64,000 nt of DNA from a bacterium (GCA_029565735.1 JAKQNO010000040.1:32962-96961); one strand, 5' to 3'; numbered from the stretch's first letter, positions 37,452 through 48,552 are shown. Notes: generated by a model from the letters alone, not told the origin. Program-made: numbers and translations.

Positions 37452-38461
37452 TATTTGCCGCTTTTATCTTCCAGGGATTTCACCCTGTCAAACAGTTCCT
37501 TAAGCCTGCCCGTGTAAGCCTGCTGCTTTTTTTCTTCCATAAAAGGCTTTGCCGGAGTCCCTGTTATAACAGCTTTATCTTCAACATCTTTTGAAACTCC
37601 CGCCTGTGACCCTACCTGAACAAAATTGCCTATATTTATGTGGTCTGTTATGCCCACCTGTCCGCCGATAACACAGCCGTACCCCACGGACGAGCTTCCC
37701 GCCACGCCTGTCTGCGCGACAATTATTGTGCCGTCGCCTATTTTTACGTTATGGGCAATGTGCACCATGTTGTCAAACTTTACCATGTTTCCGATTATTG
37801 TAGGGCCAAATGCGCCCCTGTCAATTGTACAGTTATTTCCTATTTCGACATTATTACCTATTTTTACGCTGCCTATCTGCGGGACCTTAAGAATTTTACC
37901 CTGATAAGGCACAAAACCGAATCCGTCCCCGCCTATCTGAACGCCGGAATGAATGATGCAGGATTCGCCTATCTGCGTATTGTCGTATATTGTCACATTA
38001 GGGTCTATTACAGTGTTATCCCCGATTGAAACATTTTTTCCTATGACAACGCACGCGCCTATAATTACTTTGTTTCCTATTTTTGAATTATCCCCGATTA
38101 CGGCAAAATCGTGTATCGCGGTGTCATTACCTATAACCGCGGATTTGGATATGGAAACTGCCGCGGCTTGGTATTCCCGCCTTGCCGGTTCCGGATAAAA
38201 GATGTTTATGACGGATACATACGCAACTTTGGCGTTTTCAACTTTAATTACGGTTTTTCCGGGCAGTTCATCAAGGCTGTCCGATAAAATGACTATCGCG
38301 GAAGAGGCTTTCGCCTCTTCCGCGTATTTTTTACCCAGAATAAAACTTACATCTGCGGGCCCGGCCCCCTTTAAATCATTGATGCCTGTTACTTTTATTC
38401 CCGCATCGCCTTTAAGAGGGCAGCCAAGCTTTTGCGCAAGTTCAGCTGCTGTTATTTCCAT
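37451..38461 (-). CDS. lpxD: UDP-3-O-(3-hydroxyacyl)glucosamine N-acyltransferase
   Basis: LpxD N-domain; [55 protein letters not shown]. Confidence 0.95.
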   Translation of the reverse strand: MEITAAELAQKLGCPLKGDAGIKVTGINDLKGAGPADVSFILGKKYAEEAKASSAIVILSDSLDELPGKTVIKVENAKVAYVSVINIFYPEPARREYQAAAVSISKSAVIGNDTAIHDFAVIGDNSKIGNKVIIGACVVIGKNVSIGDNTVIDPNVTIYDNTQIGESCIIHSGVQIGGDGFGFVPYQGKILKVPQIGSVKIGNNVEIGNNCTIDRGAFGPTIIGNMVKFDNMVHIAHNVKIGDGTIIVAQTGVAGSSSVGYGCVIGGQVGITDHINIGNFVQVGSQAGVSKDVEDKAVITGTPAKPFMEEKKQQAYTGRLKELFDRVKSLEDKSGK

Positions 38462-38478
38462 AACACTCCCGGCCGTTT

Positions 38479-38982
38479 TTATTGTTCGTTCATCTTTTTA
38501 ACTACAAAAGGCGTAATATCATCCCCGCCGTAAAGCAGCAGGTTCTTTTCAAATACCATGTCATATTTCTTTTCTTCGGCTATCTTTTTTACAATTACCC
38601 TGATTTCTTCCACGATATTTGCCGTCATTTCTTTTTCCTGCCCAAGAAGCTTCTGCTGAATTTCCATCGCGTCAGACTGAAGTTTTTCAAGTTTTGTCTG
38701 AAGTTCGGTCTTTTTAGCGTCAACTTTTGATTTTTCAAGCACAGACGCCTTTTTTTCCAGGTCTTCTTTTAACTTGATAATCTCCGCCTTTTTCTCTTCT
38801 ATTTTTTTCTGTTCTTTTTCAAGTTCGCCCTGAAGTTTTTCTTTCGCCTTTTTTGTGCCTTCATACTGATTGAACACCTTTTCAATATCAACATAGCCCA
38901 CGTTCATGCCTTCAGCCGCGAAAACCCCGGCAGTTACCAAAAGAAACGCCGCCGTCATTGCCATTACCATAATCTTTTTCAT
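38479..38982 (-). CDS. OmpH/Skp family periplasmic chaperone
   Basis: Signal peptide; [25 protein letters not shown]...; long coiled coil; sits after bamA. Confidence 0.9.
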   Translation of the reverse strand: MKKIMVMAMTAAFLLVTAGVFAAEGMNVGYVDIEKVFNQYEGTKKAKEKLQGELEKEQKKIEEKKAEIIKLKEDLEKKASVLEKSKVDAKKTELQTKLEKLQSDAMEIQQKLLGQEKEMTANIVEEIRVIVKKIAEEKKYDMVFEKNLLLYGGDDITPFVVKKMNEQ

Positions 38983-39029
38983 ATTAATACCTCCTGTTTT
39001 ATGTTCTTTCTATTTGAACCCTTATATTT

Positions 39030-41417
39030 TTAAAAAATATTTCCTATATTAAAGTGTATCTTTCCGCCGTTTACGTGATAATTGGGGTCAAGCGCGTATC
39101 CCCAGTCAAGCCTTATTAACATAACCGTACCCGGAACCGTGAACCTGACGCCGAAACCAAAACCCGGATACAGGTAAGGATTTGACCAGTCCACATCCCT
39201 TGCGTTTTCCCAGCAGTTGCCGCTGTCATAGAAAGTTACAAGCGTAAGCATCCTGTCTATTACTTTTAATTTCAACTCCAGATTTGTCACTATAAGGAAA
39301 TTTCCGCCCGCGATAGGCCCAAGCGCCCTTTCATCATATCCGCGGACAGTGTCAGTGCCGCCTGCATAAAACTTTTCAGTGGGCGGTACCGCGGCATCGC
39401 CGTATTGATATCCGTAACCCCAGCCGTTTCCGACCCTTGCGTGAACGCCAAGTACAAACTTCCAGTAAACAGGGGCAAAATATCTGAAATCCCACAACCC
39501 TTTTAGGTAATTGAAATCTCCGCCAAGAAGCCCTCCGCCAAGCTGAAGCGACATTGTGTTATATATGCCTTTATTAGGGTCAAAAATATCATCCCTGTTG
39601 TCAAAAACGTACATGGGAGTAATGCTGGAAACCTGGCTTCCACCCGCTTTAACAAAAGGCTGCAGTTCTTCGTCTATATTGGAATAAGTGTCCTGCTGAT
39701 ACCTGTATGTAAGGAACAGCTTATTGTCCCTGTCAAGCCTGCGGCCAAAGCTTAAATCAAGGCCGTAAGTGTCAAGGTCATAACCCTGATTATTGTACAA
39801 TTTATTTTTAAAAACGTTCCATACGTCAACACCAAAGGAAGTGGGTGTGTCAAAGAACCACGGATCCTTGTATCCAAGCTGCCAGCTTTTTTTCTTGTTA
39901 CCAAACTGAACGTCGGCGCTGAAACTTTTGGCTTCGCCAAACAGGTTGGCGTTGGTTAACTGAAGATAGCCCACAAGCCCTTCAACAGTGCTATATCCCG
40001 CGCCAAGGCCTATCGTGTTTGTTTTTCTTTCAACAACTTCAAAAATAAGGTTAAGTTTGTCCATGCTTACCTGTTCGGTGTCTATTAACACATTATCAAA
40101 AAATCCAAGGTTGTAAACCGCTTCCTGCGATTTCTTGATTTTTGTACTGTCAAAAGGCTCATTTTCCGCCACATATAGTTCCCTTGTTATTACCTTGTCT
40201 TTTGTTACGTAATTTCCACGGACTTTAATCTGATTTATATAAGCAACAGGCCCTTCTTCTGCTGAAAGGTTTATGGAAACCTCTCCGGTATCGTCGTCAT
40301 ACACGTAAGCATCCTTTAACTGCGCGAATATATGCCCTTTTTCAGAGTACATATTGCGTATAACCATCAGGTCAGATTCAAATTTTATCCTGTCAAAAGT
40401 CCTTCCGGGTTTGCTTTCAATCTTTTCCATTATTTCTTCGGAAGTGTATAATTCATTGCCTTCCATGCCTATATTCTTTATCTTGTACTGCATATTTTCG
40501 GTTATAGGGATTTCTATATTTATCGCGCTGTTCTGCGTGTCAAAGACAACATAATTCTTTATTATTTCAGTTTTATTACCTTCCAGTTCACCCAACGCGT
40601 AACCGTTTATTTTTGCCTTAACATAACCTTCCTGATAATATGCCCTGATTATGCTTTTTAAATCCTCTATAAACTGGTCATCGTCAAACACGCCGCTTAC
40701 AAACCAGCCCTCTTCTTTTGTTTTCATCGTGCCTTTAATTTTATCCGCGCTGAAAACATTGTTTCCCACGGGCTTTATGCTTTTCACCTTAACCTTATCG
40801 CCTTCATTGACTTTTATGACAATATCAACGCGTTTGCCGCGGTTATCTTCTGTCTCTTTTGGTTCCGTAACCTGATACGATACCGACGCGTAATAAAAAT
40901 TCTTTTCTTTATACATTTTTTCTATCTGTGCTATAACTTTTTTAAGTATGAATTCATCAAAAAATTCATTTTCTTTTATTTTCTGTTTTTCGGTTTTTTC
41001 CTCTTCATCTTTGACTGATGTTGTGGGCGCAGGTTTGTCTTCGTCGGAAATTTCAAATTTACCCTTTATATCCCCTTCGCCGACGCCTTTATTCCCTTCA
41101 ATTGTTATCCTACCGATTCTTGGTTTTTCGGTAAGTTCATAAACAATAATTACTTTGTCGCCTTCTGTCACGGTTGAAACAGAAATATCATCAAACCTTC
41201 CCATTTTATAAAGGTTTCTTATATCTTCCCTTGTTTTGTATGTTGAAAAAACCATTCCGGGCCCATAAGAAATCTTTTCAAGTATTTCTTTTTCCTCTGA
41301 TTTCTGGACTCCCGATATCCTTACATCGTCAATTATCTCATCTTCCGCGTAGGCGCAGAAAGACGCAAAAACTATTAAAAACAGGGCTAATAATGCCTTT
41401 TTTGAGATGTTTAACAT
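39030..41417 (-). CDS. bamA: Outer membrane protein assembly factor
   Basis: POTRA repeats; C-term barrel with VRGYDERALGP and terminal F. ATG 41417 (GGAGG SD, signal peptide MLNISKKALLALFLIVFASFCAYA) preferred over 41537. Confidence 0.95.
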   Translation of the reverse strand: MLNISKKALLALFLIVFASFCAYAEDEIIDDVRISGVQKSEEKEILEKISYGPGMVFSTYKTREDIRNLYKMGRFDDISVSTVTEGDKVIIVYELTEKPRIGRITIEGNKGVGEGDIKGKFEISDEDKPAPTTSVKDEEEKTEKQKIKENEFFDEFILKKVIAQIEKMYKEKNFYYASVSYQVTEPKETEDNRGKRVDIVIKVNEGDKVKVKSIKPVGNNVFSADKIKGTMKTKEEGWFVSGVFDDDQFIEDLKSIIRAYYQEGYVKAKINGYALGELEGNKTEIIKNYVVFDTQNSAINIEIPITENMQYKIKNIGMEGNELYTSEEIMEKIESKPGRTFDRIKFESDLMVIRNMYSEKGHIFAQLKDAYVYDDDTGEVSINLSAEEGPVAYINQIKVRGNYVTKDKVITRELYVAENEPFDSTKIKKSQEAVYNLGFFDNVLIDTEQVSMDKLNLIFEVVERKTNTIGLGAGYSTVEGLVGYLQLTNANLFGEAKSFSADVQFGNKKKSWQLGYKDPWFFDTPTSFGVDVWNVFKNKLYNNQGYDLDTYGLDLSFGRRLDRDNKLFLTYRYQQDTYSNIDEELQPFVKAGGSQVSSITPMYVFDNRDDIFDPNKGIYNTMSLQLGGGLLGGDFNYLKGLWDFRYFAPVYWKFVLGVHARVGNGWGYGYQYGDAAVPPTEKFYAGGTDTVRGYDERALGPIAGGNFLIVTNLELKLKVIDRMLTLVTFYDSGNCWENARDVDWSNPYLYPGFGFGVRFTVPGTVMLIRLDWGYALDPNYHVNGGKIHFNIGNIF

Positions 41418-41618
41418 ATTTCCTCCGTCATTTTTATATAAAACAGAGCCTATTATATCATATGGATTTTTTTTTGCAACTCCATAAAATTGATAATTTG
41501 ACGCATGCCGGCGCCCGAAAGTTGTCTTAATTATCATTTTTCTTGCCTTGCCGCCCCCTTTGCAGTAAAATATGTCACAAGCCGGTTAATTAATTCCGTC
41601 TTATAAGAGGTAAATACT

Positions 41619-42167
41619 ATGGAACCCGAACACAGGGTACTTTTGTTAAACGCCACTTATGAACCGCTTGCGGTGCTTTCCGGACGCAGGGCTTTAAAAC
41701 TGCTTTTTCATAATAAAGCCCACGTTGTGGAACAAAGCAATAAAGTTATGTCCACCGTAAAAGTGCGGTTAAAACTGCCTTCCGTCATTCAGGCCGAATA
41801 CTTTATCAGAAGGCCTTATAAAAAGCCAAAATTCTCCAAAAAAGCCGTCTTTTTAAGGGATAATTACAGCTGCCAGTACTGCGGAAAAAGCGTGCACAAA
41901 CCCACGCTTGACCATATACTGCCCCGCTGCAGGGGCGGCGTAAACAGCTGGACCAACGTTGTAACCGCGTGCCACGCGTGCAACAACAAAAAAGGAAATA
42001 AAATCCCCAAAGAAGCGGGCATGAAGCTTCTTTCATCCCCCGAAGAACCACGTTTTCTTATTTATACCGAAATATCCACGCCCGGCAATTACGAAAAATG
42101 GCGCAAGTATTTTGACGCTTACTCCGGCGCGCAGCCGCAGGAAGAATTCGCATCCGCACGGGCATGA
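41619..42167 (+). CDS. HNH endonuclease family protein
   Basis: VLLLNATYEPLAVLSGRRALKLLF; FLRDNYSCQYCGKSVHKPTLDHILPRCRGGVNSWTNVVTACHACNNKKGN. Confidence 0.93.
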   Translation: MEPEHRVLLLNATYEPLAVLSGRRALKLLFHNKAHVVEQSNKVMSTVKVRLKLPSVIQAEYFIRRPYKKPKFSKKAVFLRDNYSCQYCGKSVHKPTLDHILPRCRGGVNSWTNVVTACHACNNKKGNKIPKEAGMKLLSSPEEPRFLIYTEISTPGNYEKWRKYFDAYSGAQPQEEFASARA

Positions 42168-42222
42168 GGAAGGCCAGAGGAACGGATGCACAGAGGGTCG
42201 GAAGGTCGGAGGGTCGGAAGTA
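42167..42222 (+). repeat. Octanucleotide array (GA-rich family), 7 units
   Basis: AGGAAGGC/CAGAGGAA/CGGATGCA/CAGAGGGT/CGGAAGGT/CGGAGGGT/CGGAAGTA. Confidence 0.85.
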
Positions 42223-42230
42223 TGAACAAA

Positions 42231-42260
42231 CATCGAAATTCGAAAATCGAAAATTAGATT
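42231..42260 (+). repeat. AT-rich TCGAAAAT module
   Basis: catcgaaattcgaaaatcgaaaattagatt. Confidence 0.6.
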
Positions 42261-42266
42261 AGCATC

Positions 42267-42473
42267 TGCGGGGTTTGGGTGTGTTTTTTCAGGGTGTGCC
42301 GCGCTAACATAGTATTTATGCGGCAGGGGCTGTTTAATGCAGCGACGGCAAATTCGTATGTCCCGGGAGTTCCCGATTGCCAATGACGTTAACATAGTGT
42401 TGATTTCACGATTGTTTACCTGCAAGAATGCCAATTTGGGGCGCGCACTGAAAAAATATACCCAACCCCTGCA
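42267..42473 (+). repeat. Core element copy E (~207 bp)
   Basis: TGCGGGGTTTGGGTGTGTTTTTTCAGGGTGTGCCGCGC ... GGGGCGCGCACTGAAAAAATATACCCAACCCCTGCA. Confidence 0.88.
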
Positions 42474-42530
42474 AGGCGCAAGAGACAGAGGAACGGAAGG
42501 AAAAACAAATTAAAACAAGTGCCGTAATAA

Positions 42531-42575
42531 AAAAAGCCGCGGCACGCAATAGCGCATCCGCGGCTTTAATAATTA
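42531..42575 (-). terminator. Rho-independent terminator downstream of the cyclophilin gene
   Basis: Minus strand AAAGCCGCGGATGCGCTATTGCGTGCCGCGGCTTTTTTTA. Confidence 0.75.
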
Positions 42576-42580
42576 CAGCC

Positions 42581-43132
42581 TTATTTTTCTATTGTTACCT
42601 TTGTCATCTTATCGCCCGCCCTTAATTTTAAAACAGCGTCCATACCTTCTGTCACCTGGCCAAAAACCGTATAGTTCCTGTCAAGAAACGGCGCCGGCGC
42701 AAGGCAGATATAAAACTGGCTTCCGGCGCTGTCGGGATTAGCCGAACGCGCCATTGCAACAGTTCCTGCAAGATGCGGATTTTTGTTGAATTCTGCTTTT
42801 ATGTTATAACCCGGCCCGCCCGTTCCGTTTCCGTTGGGGTCGCCGCCCTGAATTACAAAACCCGGTTCATACCTGTGAAAAGTAAGCCCGTTATAAAATC
42901 CTGATTCAGTAAGTTTAATAAAATTAGCCACCGTTCCCGGCGCGTCTTCGCTGAAAAACTTAAACTTAATCGTACCTTTTTCTGTTTCAATAACAGCAAT
43001 CTGATTTCCGGCTGATGCAGCTTCCACTTTTACCTCCGCGCTTTGTACTTCCGCTTTTTTTGTTTCCTTCCCGCATGACGCGATTAATACAGCCATTACA
43101 ATTACCGAAAATACCGCCAACACCTTACGCAT
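42581..43132 (-). CDS. Cyclophilin-type peptidyl-prolyl isomerase lipoprotein
   Basis: Lipobox [57 protein letters not shown]. Confidence 0.93.
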   Translation of the reverse strand: MRKVLAVFSVIVMAVLIASCGKETKKAEVQSAEVKVEAASAGNQIAVIETEKGTIKFKFFSEDAPGTVANFIKLTESGFYNGLTFHRYEPGFVIQGGDPNGNGTGGPGYNIKAEFNKNPHLAGTVAMARSANPDSAGSQFYICLAPAPFLDRNYTVFGQVTEGMDAVLKLRAGDKMTKVTIEK

Positions 43133-44177
43133 TTGCTTCTTCCTCCTTTGCTTTTGCTATTTTTTTAAGGTCAAGCCCTTCTGTCATCATGAATATAAGC
43201 CCAAGAAGTATTATGGGCAGAAGAATCATCGCGTGTATTATGACAATATAAGCCGTGGCTTCTTCCTTGGGATAAGAGAATAAAAGCATTATGCCCACGC
43301 CAAAAAATTCAAACGGCCCCACCCCGCCGGATGTGGAAGGCGCCATAATCGCGAAATTCGCTACAGCCATTATAAGGCAGACAAGCAGAAAATTGATGTG
43401 TATGCCCATCGCGTACGCCAGAGCGTAATACGTGCCCGCTTCAATTGTCCATGCAAGGGCGGAATAGAAAAAAACCATAAAAATGGAGCTCTTTGAACGC
43501 AGCACGCCAAGCCCTTCTATGAAAGTGTCAATAAGGCTGTTAAAAGCCCCGCCGATTTTTCCGGGAAATTTTGAAAATATTTTATGTAATAAGTTCACGG
43601 TAGGTTCTTTTTTCCAAATAAGAAGCACGCTTACCGTAAAAATGCCGATAAAAACCGCGCCTCCAAGCACGGCAAAAATCGTAACCGCGTCTTTTGTGCC
43701 GAATACCCTCCCGAACATTTCCACGGAAATAGGGTCTGTCACGGTCCTTTCAACAAAATGAAAAGCGCCGTAACCTATTATAAAAAAACCTATCATTACC
43801 AGCCCGTCAAATACACGTTCAATCATAATTGACGCAAAAGCGGAAGATTTAGAAATACCTTTTTTCGCGCCTACCAGATAAGCCCTGATAAACTCCCCGG
43901 CTCTTGCCGGAAGAATATTGTTTGCCATAAAGCCCATCACAAGGTACGGGAACAGTTCCGCGGGCCTGAAATTTTTAATATGCTTCAGCAGGTGGTGCCA
44001 CCTTATCGCCCTTAAATAATACCCAAAAAGGTATACCGCAACTGTTGCCAGCAGCATCCAGATATTAATTTTTTTCAGAATTTCCGATATTCTGGCAATG
44101 TCCAGCCCCCTAAAAACAAAATACAGGCAGACAAGCGTTACAATTATGCCAATCCAGAACCTTTTCTTTTTAACCAT
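43125..44177 (-). CDS. Lysylphosphatidylglycerol synthase TM-region / AglD-like flippase-type membrane protein
   Basis: [78 protein letters not shown] 44177 preferred over 44243. Confidence 0.88.
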   Translation of the reverse strand: MVKKKRFWIGIIVTLVCLYFVFRGLDIARISEILKKINIWMLLATVAVYLFGYYLRAIRWHHLLKHIKNFRPAELFPYLVMGFMANNILPARAGEFIRAYLVGAKKGISKSSAFASIMIERVFDGLVMIGFFIIGYGAFHFVERTVTDPISVEMFGRVFGTKDAVTIFAVLGGAVFIGIFTVSVLLIWKKEPTVNLLHKIFSKFPGKIGGAFNSLIDTFIEGLGVLRSKSSIFMVFFYSALAWTIEAGTYYALAYAMGIHINFLLVCLIMAVANFAIMAPSTSGGVGPFEFFGVGIMLLFSYPKEEATAYIVIIHAMILLPIILLGLIFMMTEGLDLKKIAKAKEEEANA

Positions 44178-45012
44178 TTTTTCTTCCTTTTTTTCTTTCG
44201 GATTTCTGAATCTCTTTAACGTAAAACGGGGATATGACATCAAAGAGCTTTTTATTGAACTTGGGATATTTTTTTATCCCCCATTTATTAAAAAGAAACT
44301 GAAACATTATAGAAAGCGTCTGAAGCCCGTACACTGTGCTTCTTGCAAGGTTAATGGATGACGCCTCTTTAAAATACCTTGTGGGAACCGGTATTTCCGT
44401 TGTCGGGAATTTTCTTGTTTCAATCTGGGCAAGCACTTCCGTGTCAAATACAAAATCATCGGAATTCAAAGTAAAAGGTATATCCAGCAGCGCTTTTCTG
44501 CTGTACGCCCTGAAACCCGTGTGCAGCTCCGAATAGTGTTTTCCAAAACACAGGTTTTCAAAGAAAGTAAGAAGTTTGTTTGCGATATATTTATACAACG
44601 GCATTCCGCCTTTTAACGCGCCTTCGCCAAGCATTCTGGAACCAAGGACAAAATCAGCGTGGCCGTTTATTATCGGCGATATCATTTCCGGCACAAGCCG
44701 CGCGTCGTACTGATAATCGGGGTGCAGCATGACTATAACATCGGCCCCGTCTTTTAAAGCTTCTATATAACAGGTCTTCTGATTTCCGCCGTATCCCCTG
44801 TTCTGTATGTGCACAAGGACTTTTATTCCAAGTTTCTTTGCCACTTCAACGGTTTCATCCTTGCTGACATCATCAACAAGTATCACTTCGTCAATATAAT
44901 CCTTAGGAAGGTCCTTATATGTTTTTTCAAGGGTCTTTGCCGCGTTGTACGCCGGCATAATGACCATTACTTTTTCTTTTATTTTTTTCTTATTCCGGGA
45001 TAAGGACTTCAC
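44170..45012 (-). CDS. Glycosyltransferase family 2 (polyprenyl-phosphate-mannose-synthase-like)
   Basis: VMIMPAYNAAKTL-like start, VILVDDVSKDETVEVAKKLG, NRGYGGNQKTCYIEALKDGADVIVMLHPDYQYD. Confidence 0.92.
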   Translation of the reverse strand: MKSLSRNKKKIKEKVMVIMPAYNAAKTLEKTYKDLPKDYIDEVILVDDVSKDETVEVAKKLGIKVLVHIQNRGYGGNQKTCYIEALKDGADVIVMLHPDYQYDARLVPEMISPIINGHADFVLGSRMLGEGALKGGMPLYKYIANKLLTFFENLCFGKHYSELHTGFRAYSRKALLDIPFTLNSDDFVFDTEVLAQIETRKFPTTEIPVPTRYFKEASSINLARSTVYGLQTLSIMFQFLFNKWGIKKYPKFNKKLFDVISPFYVKEIQKSERKKGRKNG

Positions 45013-47341
45013 TTGGAACCACCTCCATAGATTCTTCGCCCGGCTGCCTCCAGAAGAACTGCATTTTGGAATAATTTACGCTTTCATAATAACGGACCAT
45101 TATGCTGTGCCGTCCCGCGGATAAATTCACCGTACCGGATGCGCCTGTTATTCCGCCGCCTCCGCCGGGATTTTCAACAATTTTACGCCCGTCAATATAA
45201 ACATCAGAATAATCATTTGATACTGTCTGAAATTCATACTTGCCGGCTTTTTTAATATTGATATAACCTGTCCACTTTACCGAAAAAGGCCCCATAATCG
45301 GGTCAACTGTCCAGTTAAACAGGATGAAAGGGTCAAGTCTTGAAAATACAGTCTGCCCTTTCCAGTGATTTTCCATAAGCTTTAAGTTTTTCTTGTGGTC
45401 GTCCCTGTAATACCGCCCAATCAATCCGCTTTTTACAGCCCTGTCCTGGTACTTTTTCACCTCTGAATACGGCACTTCATATGTAAAGTAAAGTATTCTG
45501 TTCCCGTACTTGTGCCTGAAATCCGTGTACTTGCCTCCCGGATACATGCCTTCAAACACCGACCTTAACGGAAGGTATGAAACGTCAAGTATGTAGACGT
45601 AATTCTTCTGAATCTTTGATTTTATCGGAATCCATTCAGCCGGGTCAAATTTTTCAAAGTTTACATTTGGATACGTCGCAAAATTAAAGGTATAGCTGTC
45701 ATACCACGAAGGCAGGACCAGCCCGACCCAGTCAGGGCCAAGTTCTTTTAAATATTTCCCCATATTATATTCGTCAGTTGAAAATTCCGCCCAGGCGCCT
45801 GAATCTTTTGCCCAGCCGTTAAAGTACTGGTCGTAATTTTTATAGCCTATAAACGCAAGCAGCACAATAAGCGCCGCGGTGAATATTTTTCCGGTTTCTT
45901 TTCCGTACTGTTCAATCCACATTGAACGTAACCGCGCAAAAACCACAATAACAGCAATTACAACAAGCGGTATTACCCCTATTGTCCTGTAAGCCTGCGG
46001 GGATTCAATTGACAAAAGCCCGGCTTGGAGCATCACTAGAAACATCGTCACATAAAGAAAATAATGCGGGTTAAATATGCGCGCCAGTATGTACGCGAAC
46101 CCAAGCACAAAGAATATCCCCGTGGCAAAATCAAGCATAGGGGTTGTATTGTAATTATGCCTTGGGTTGCCGTCGCCTATATAATTAAACATAAGAAGCG
46201 TATTTTTAAGATTATGGGCATACATCTTGGACCAGTGTTTTACGCTGCCGTCTTTTTCCACGTAAGGCCCGCCGATTGCCTTTAACATTCCGTCGTTAAA
46301 TATGGAAACCGTTGAAGTCCTGCTCATAAACGCGCCGAAGTTCTTTGCTATATATGTCCCCAGCGGAGCGATGACTATCATAAAAGCAAGCACGGCGGCC
46401 GCCATTTTTTTTAAGTTTTTCTTTAAAAAACCTTTTTCCTTTAATATAAGATACAAAAAGAAAACCACAAGCCCTACAGGTATAAGCCTTGCCGCTATGT
46501 ATGAATACAGCGACCATGCCGTAACGGCGCCAAGCATTATAAAATCAGAAAGCTTTCGGTGCCTGTAAGCCCTGTAAGCAAAATATAAAGCCGTGATAAA
46601 TAAAAGCACCGTAAAAATACCCAGAAACCCTATCCTGCTGAAATTTACGTGCCAGCGCATTACCGCCAGTATAAAAGTTCCTGCCAACGCCATACGCCAG
46701 CCCGTTAAAAAACGCAGCAGGAAAAAAATTGCGGCCACTGATAAGGACCCCAATAATACCGATACAAACCTTTCCTGCAGCACTCCTATTCCGAACATTT
46801 TAAACATAGCGGCGATAAAATACATAAACATTGCAGCGTTTTGTGTCCATCTTTCTATGTACACCGGCAGTTTTGTTCCGTCCATTTCCACGCCGTTCAT
46901 TATATTAATGGCTTCATTGCCGTTCTGGCCCTCGTCGCGGTAGCACCCGGTCGGGGTTTCCGTTATCATATAGACACGGTAGAATATGGCAAGCAGTACA
47001 ATTAAAACAAAGACGGCATATTCAGCTTTCTTCCAGTCAAAACTTTTCTTCTTCCCCTTTACAGCCGCCTGATTTGTTTCATCCGCGGGAGGCCCTGATA
47101 GCGGGTCTTTTTTATCCTTTGAAACCTTATTGGCAAGAAGAAAAATTATGACAGCTATGGCATAAAACAAAAGCCCCATGCCCAGCATTCTTCTTGTATA
47201 AAGAAAATACTGCCCTATAAAAGCAAGGCCCAGAGACACGGCCGCGATATTAAAAGGCCCGAAAGAATTAAGAATTTTAAAAATGCCTGACGGCTGTTTT
47301 TTGCCTTTTGCTTTTTTCTTCTTTTTAGCCATTTTTATCAC
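44990..47341 (-). CDS. ArnT/PMT-like membrane glycosyltransferase fused to a C-terminal PA14 domain
   Basis: YRDEGQNGNEAINIM, many TM segments; C-term GLIGRYYRDD...SVKWTGYINIKKAGKYEFQTVSNDYSDVYIDGRKIVENPG...LSAGRHSIMVRYYE. Confidence 0.85.
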   Translation of the reverse strand: MIKMAKKKKKAKGKKQPSGIFKILNSFGPFNIAAVSLGLAFIGQYFLYTRRMLGMGLLFYAIAVIIFLLANKVSKDKKDPLSGPPADETNQAAVKGKKKSFDWKKAEYAVFVLIVLLAIFYRVYMITETPTGCYRDEGQNGNEAINIMNGVEMDGTKLPVYIERWTQNAAMFMYFIAAMFKMFGIGVLQERFVSVLLGSLSVAAIFFLLRFLTGWRMALAGTFILAVMRWHVNFSRIGFLGIFTVLLFITALYFAYRAYRHRKLSDFIMLGAVTAWSLYSYIAARLIPVGLVVFFLYLILKEKGFLKKNLKKMAAAVLAFMIVIAPLGTYIAKNFGAFMSRTSTVSIFNDGMLKAIGGPYVEKDGSVKHWSKMYAHNLKNTLLMFNYIGDGNPRHNYNTTPMLDFATGIFFVLGFAYILARIFNPHYFLYVTMFLVMLQAGLLSIESPQAYRTIGVIPLVVIAVIVVFARLRSMWIEQYGKETGKIFTAALIVLLAFIGYKNYDQYFNGWAKDSGAWAEFSTDEYNMGKYLKELGPDWVGLVLPSWYDSYTFNFATYPNVNFEKFDPAEWIPIKSKIQKNYVYILDVSYLPLRSVFEGMYPGGKYTDFRHKYGNRILYFTYEVPYSEVKKYQDRAVKSGLIGRYYRDDHKKNLKLMENHWKGQTVFSRLDPFILFNWTVDPIMGPFSVKWTGYINIKKAGKYEFQTVSNDYSDVYIDGRKIVENPGGGGGITGASGTVNLSAGRHSIMVRYYESVNYSKMQFFWRQPGEESMEVVPSEVLIPE

Positions 47342-48552
47342 CTTTCAACAAAATTTGACACAATGCGGTCATAAGCTATAAATTTTATTTTATTGTTGTT
47401 TTCAACCGCCCTGCTGAAATACAAAAGAAAATTAAAAAGTATTATAAAAGCAATAACACCGTAAAAAAGCGCGCTTTTACCGTTCTTATCCTTGCCCGCA
47501 AGCATCCCTGAAATTTCCGCCGCCCCCGCAAGCCCTGCTGTTCCAAGTATTAAAAAAAACGGGGCTATGTAAAGGTGCGTCACGGTTACATCCGAAAATA
47601 CAGCTGTCATTTCCACTGACAGCGCGGCAGCAGTTATCAATGCCGCGTAGGAATAAAATCCGCTTTTTCTTTCCGCCATCTCCCTGGCAGTGCCGGTAAA
47701 CAAAGCAAAAAAGAAAAATAATGCCAGCAAAGGGCAGACAGCTTTTGACCACAAAAAACCGTCCTTAAAAAAGGTGTCCGCCATAAAAGTCCTTGTGTTA
47801 AGAATGCCTTTTTCCTGAAGGCTCTCTATGGCAAACTTATCAATAAAAGTAAAGGCGCTGAAAACAAAAAACAGGATAAAAGAAAGCGCCAAAAGCGTAT
47901 AAAATACGCGCGGCGCTTCTTTTTTAAAATTATTTTCCATATATTTATAGCCGGCGAATATTAACGCGGCACCGCCAAAAACCATCCCTATTCTTGTTGT
48001 AAGCAGCAGTAAAATTCCGGTAATAAGCGCCCCTGTGTACATTTTGTTTTTAACGCCAAAAACCGAATAATACAGATTTAAAGAAAGCAATAATAATACA
48101 AGCATTCCGTCGCCGCCGCTGTAAGAACCAAGAATTACATAAGGCATCGTGGAAAATATTAAAAGCACCGGCCATAGCCCTGCCTCAGGCAGGACATCCC
48201 TGCTCACTTTATAGAAAGCGGCGGCTGATATGAAGAAAGCCGCAAACGCGAATATGTATGCAAAAATTATAACCGACGATTTTCCTGCCAGTTTATATAC
48301 GGCAGCTATAACGGCGGGGTAAAGAATTCCCTGCGTTTCTTTGCTGTCGCCAATTGCCTCAAACGATTTAAAACCCGAATCCGCGAATTTAGCGGCTTTT
48401 TCAAACGACCTGAAGGTTTCTATATTTGCAAAAGTAAGGTTAAAGTTGTTGTAATACAATATAAGAAGCACCTGCACAAAAAAAACAGCAACTGCCGCGG
48501 CCGCAAGCGCGTTTAAAGGCAGGCCTTCAAAAAATCTTTTTTGTTTTTTCAT
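47338..48552 (-). CDS. Multi-TM membrane protein, glycosyltransferase-39-like
   Basis: TM-rich ORF within the glycosylation cluster; translationally coupled to neighbours. Confidence 0.6.
   Translation of the reverse strand: MKKQKRFFEGLPLNALAAAAVAVFFVQVLLILYYNNFNLTFANIETFRSFEKAAKFADSGFKSFEAIGDSKETQGILYPAVIAAVYKLAGKSSVIIFAYIFAFAAFFISAAAFYKVSRDVLPEAGLWPVLLIFSTMPYVILGSYSGGDGMLVLLLLSLNLYYSVFGVKNKMYTGALITGILLLLTTRIGMVFGGAALIFAGYKYMENNFKKEAPRVFYTLLALSFILFFVFSAFTFIDKFAIESLQEKGILNTRTFMADTFFKDGFLWSKAVCPLLALFFFFALFTGTAREMAERKSGFYSYAALITAAALSVEMTAVFSDVTVTHLYIAPFFLILGTAGLAGAAEISGMLAGKDKNGKSALFYGVIAFIILFNFLLYFSRAVENNNKIKFIAYDRIVSNFVER

Noticed and set aside
42167-42473. HNH gene next to core copy E suggesting a HEARO/IscB-type RNA-guided system
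   Set aside because: The HNH protein is a compact housekeeping-type HNH (182 aa) without RuvC or IscB regions, and the other core copies have no HNH neighbour.
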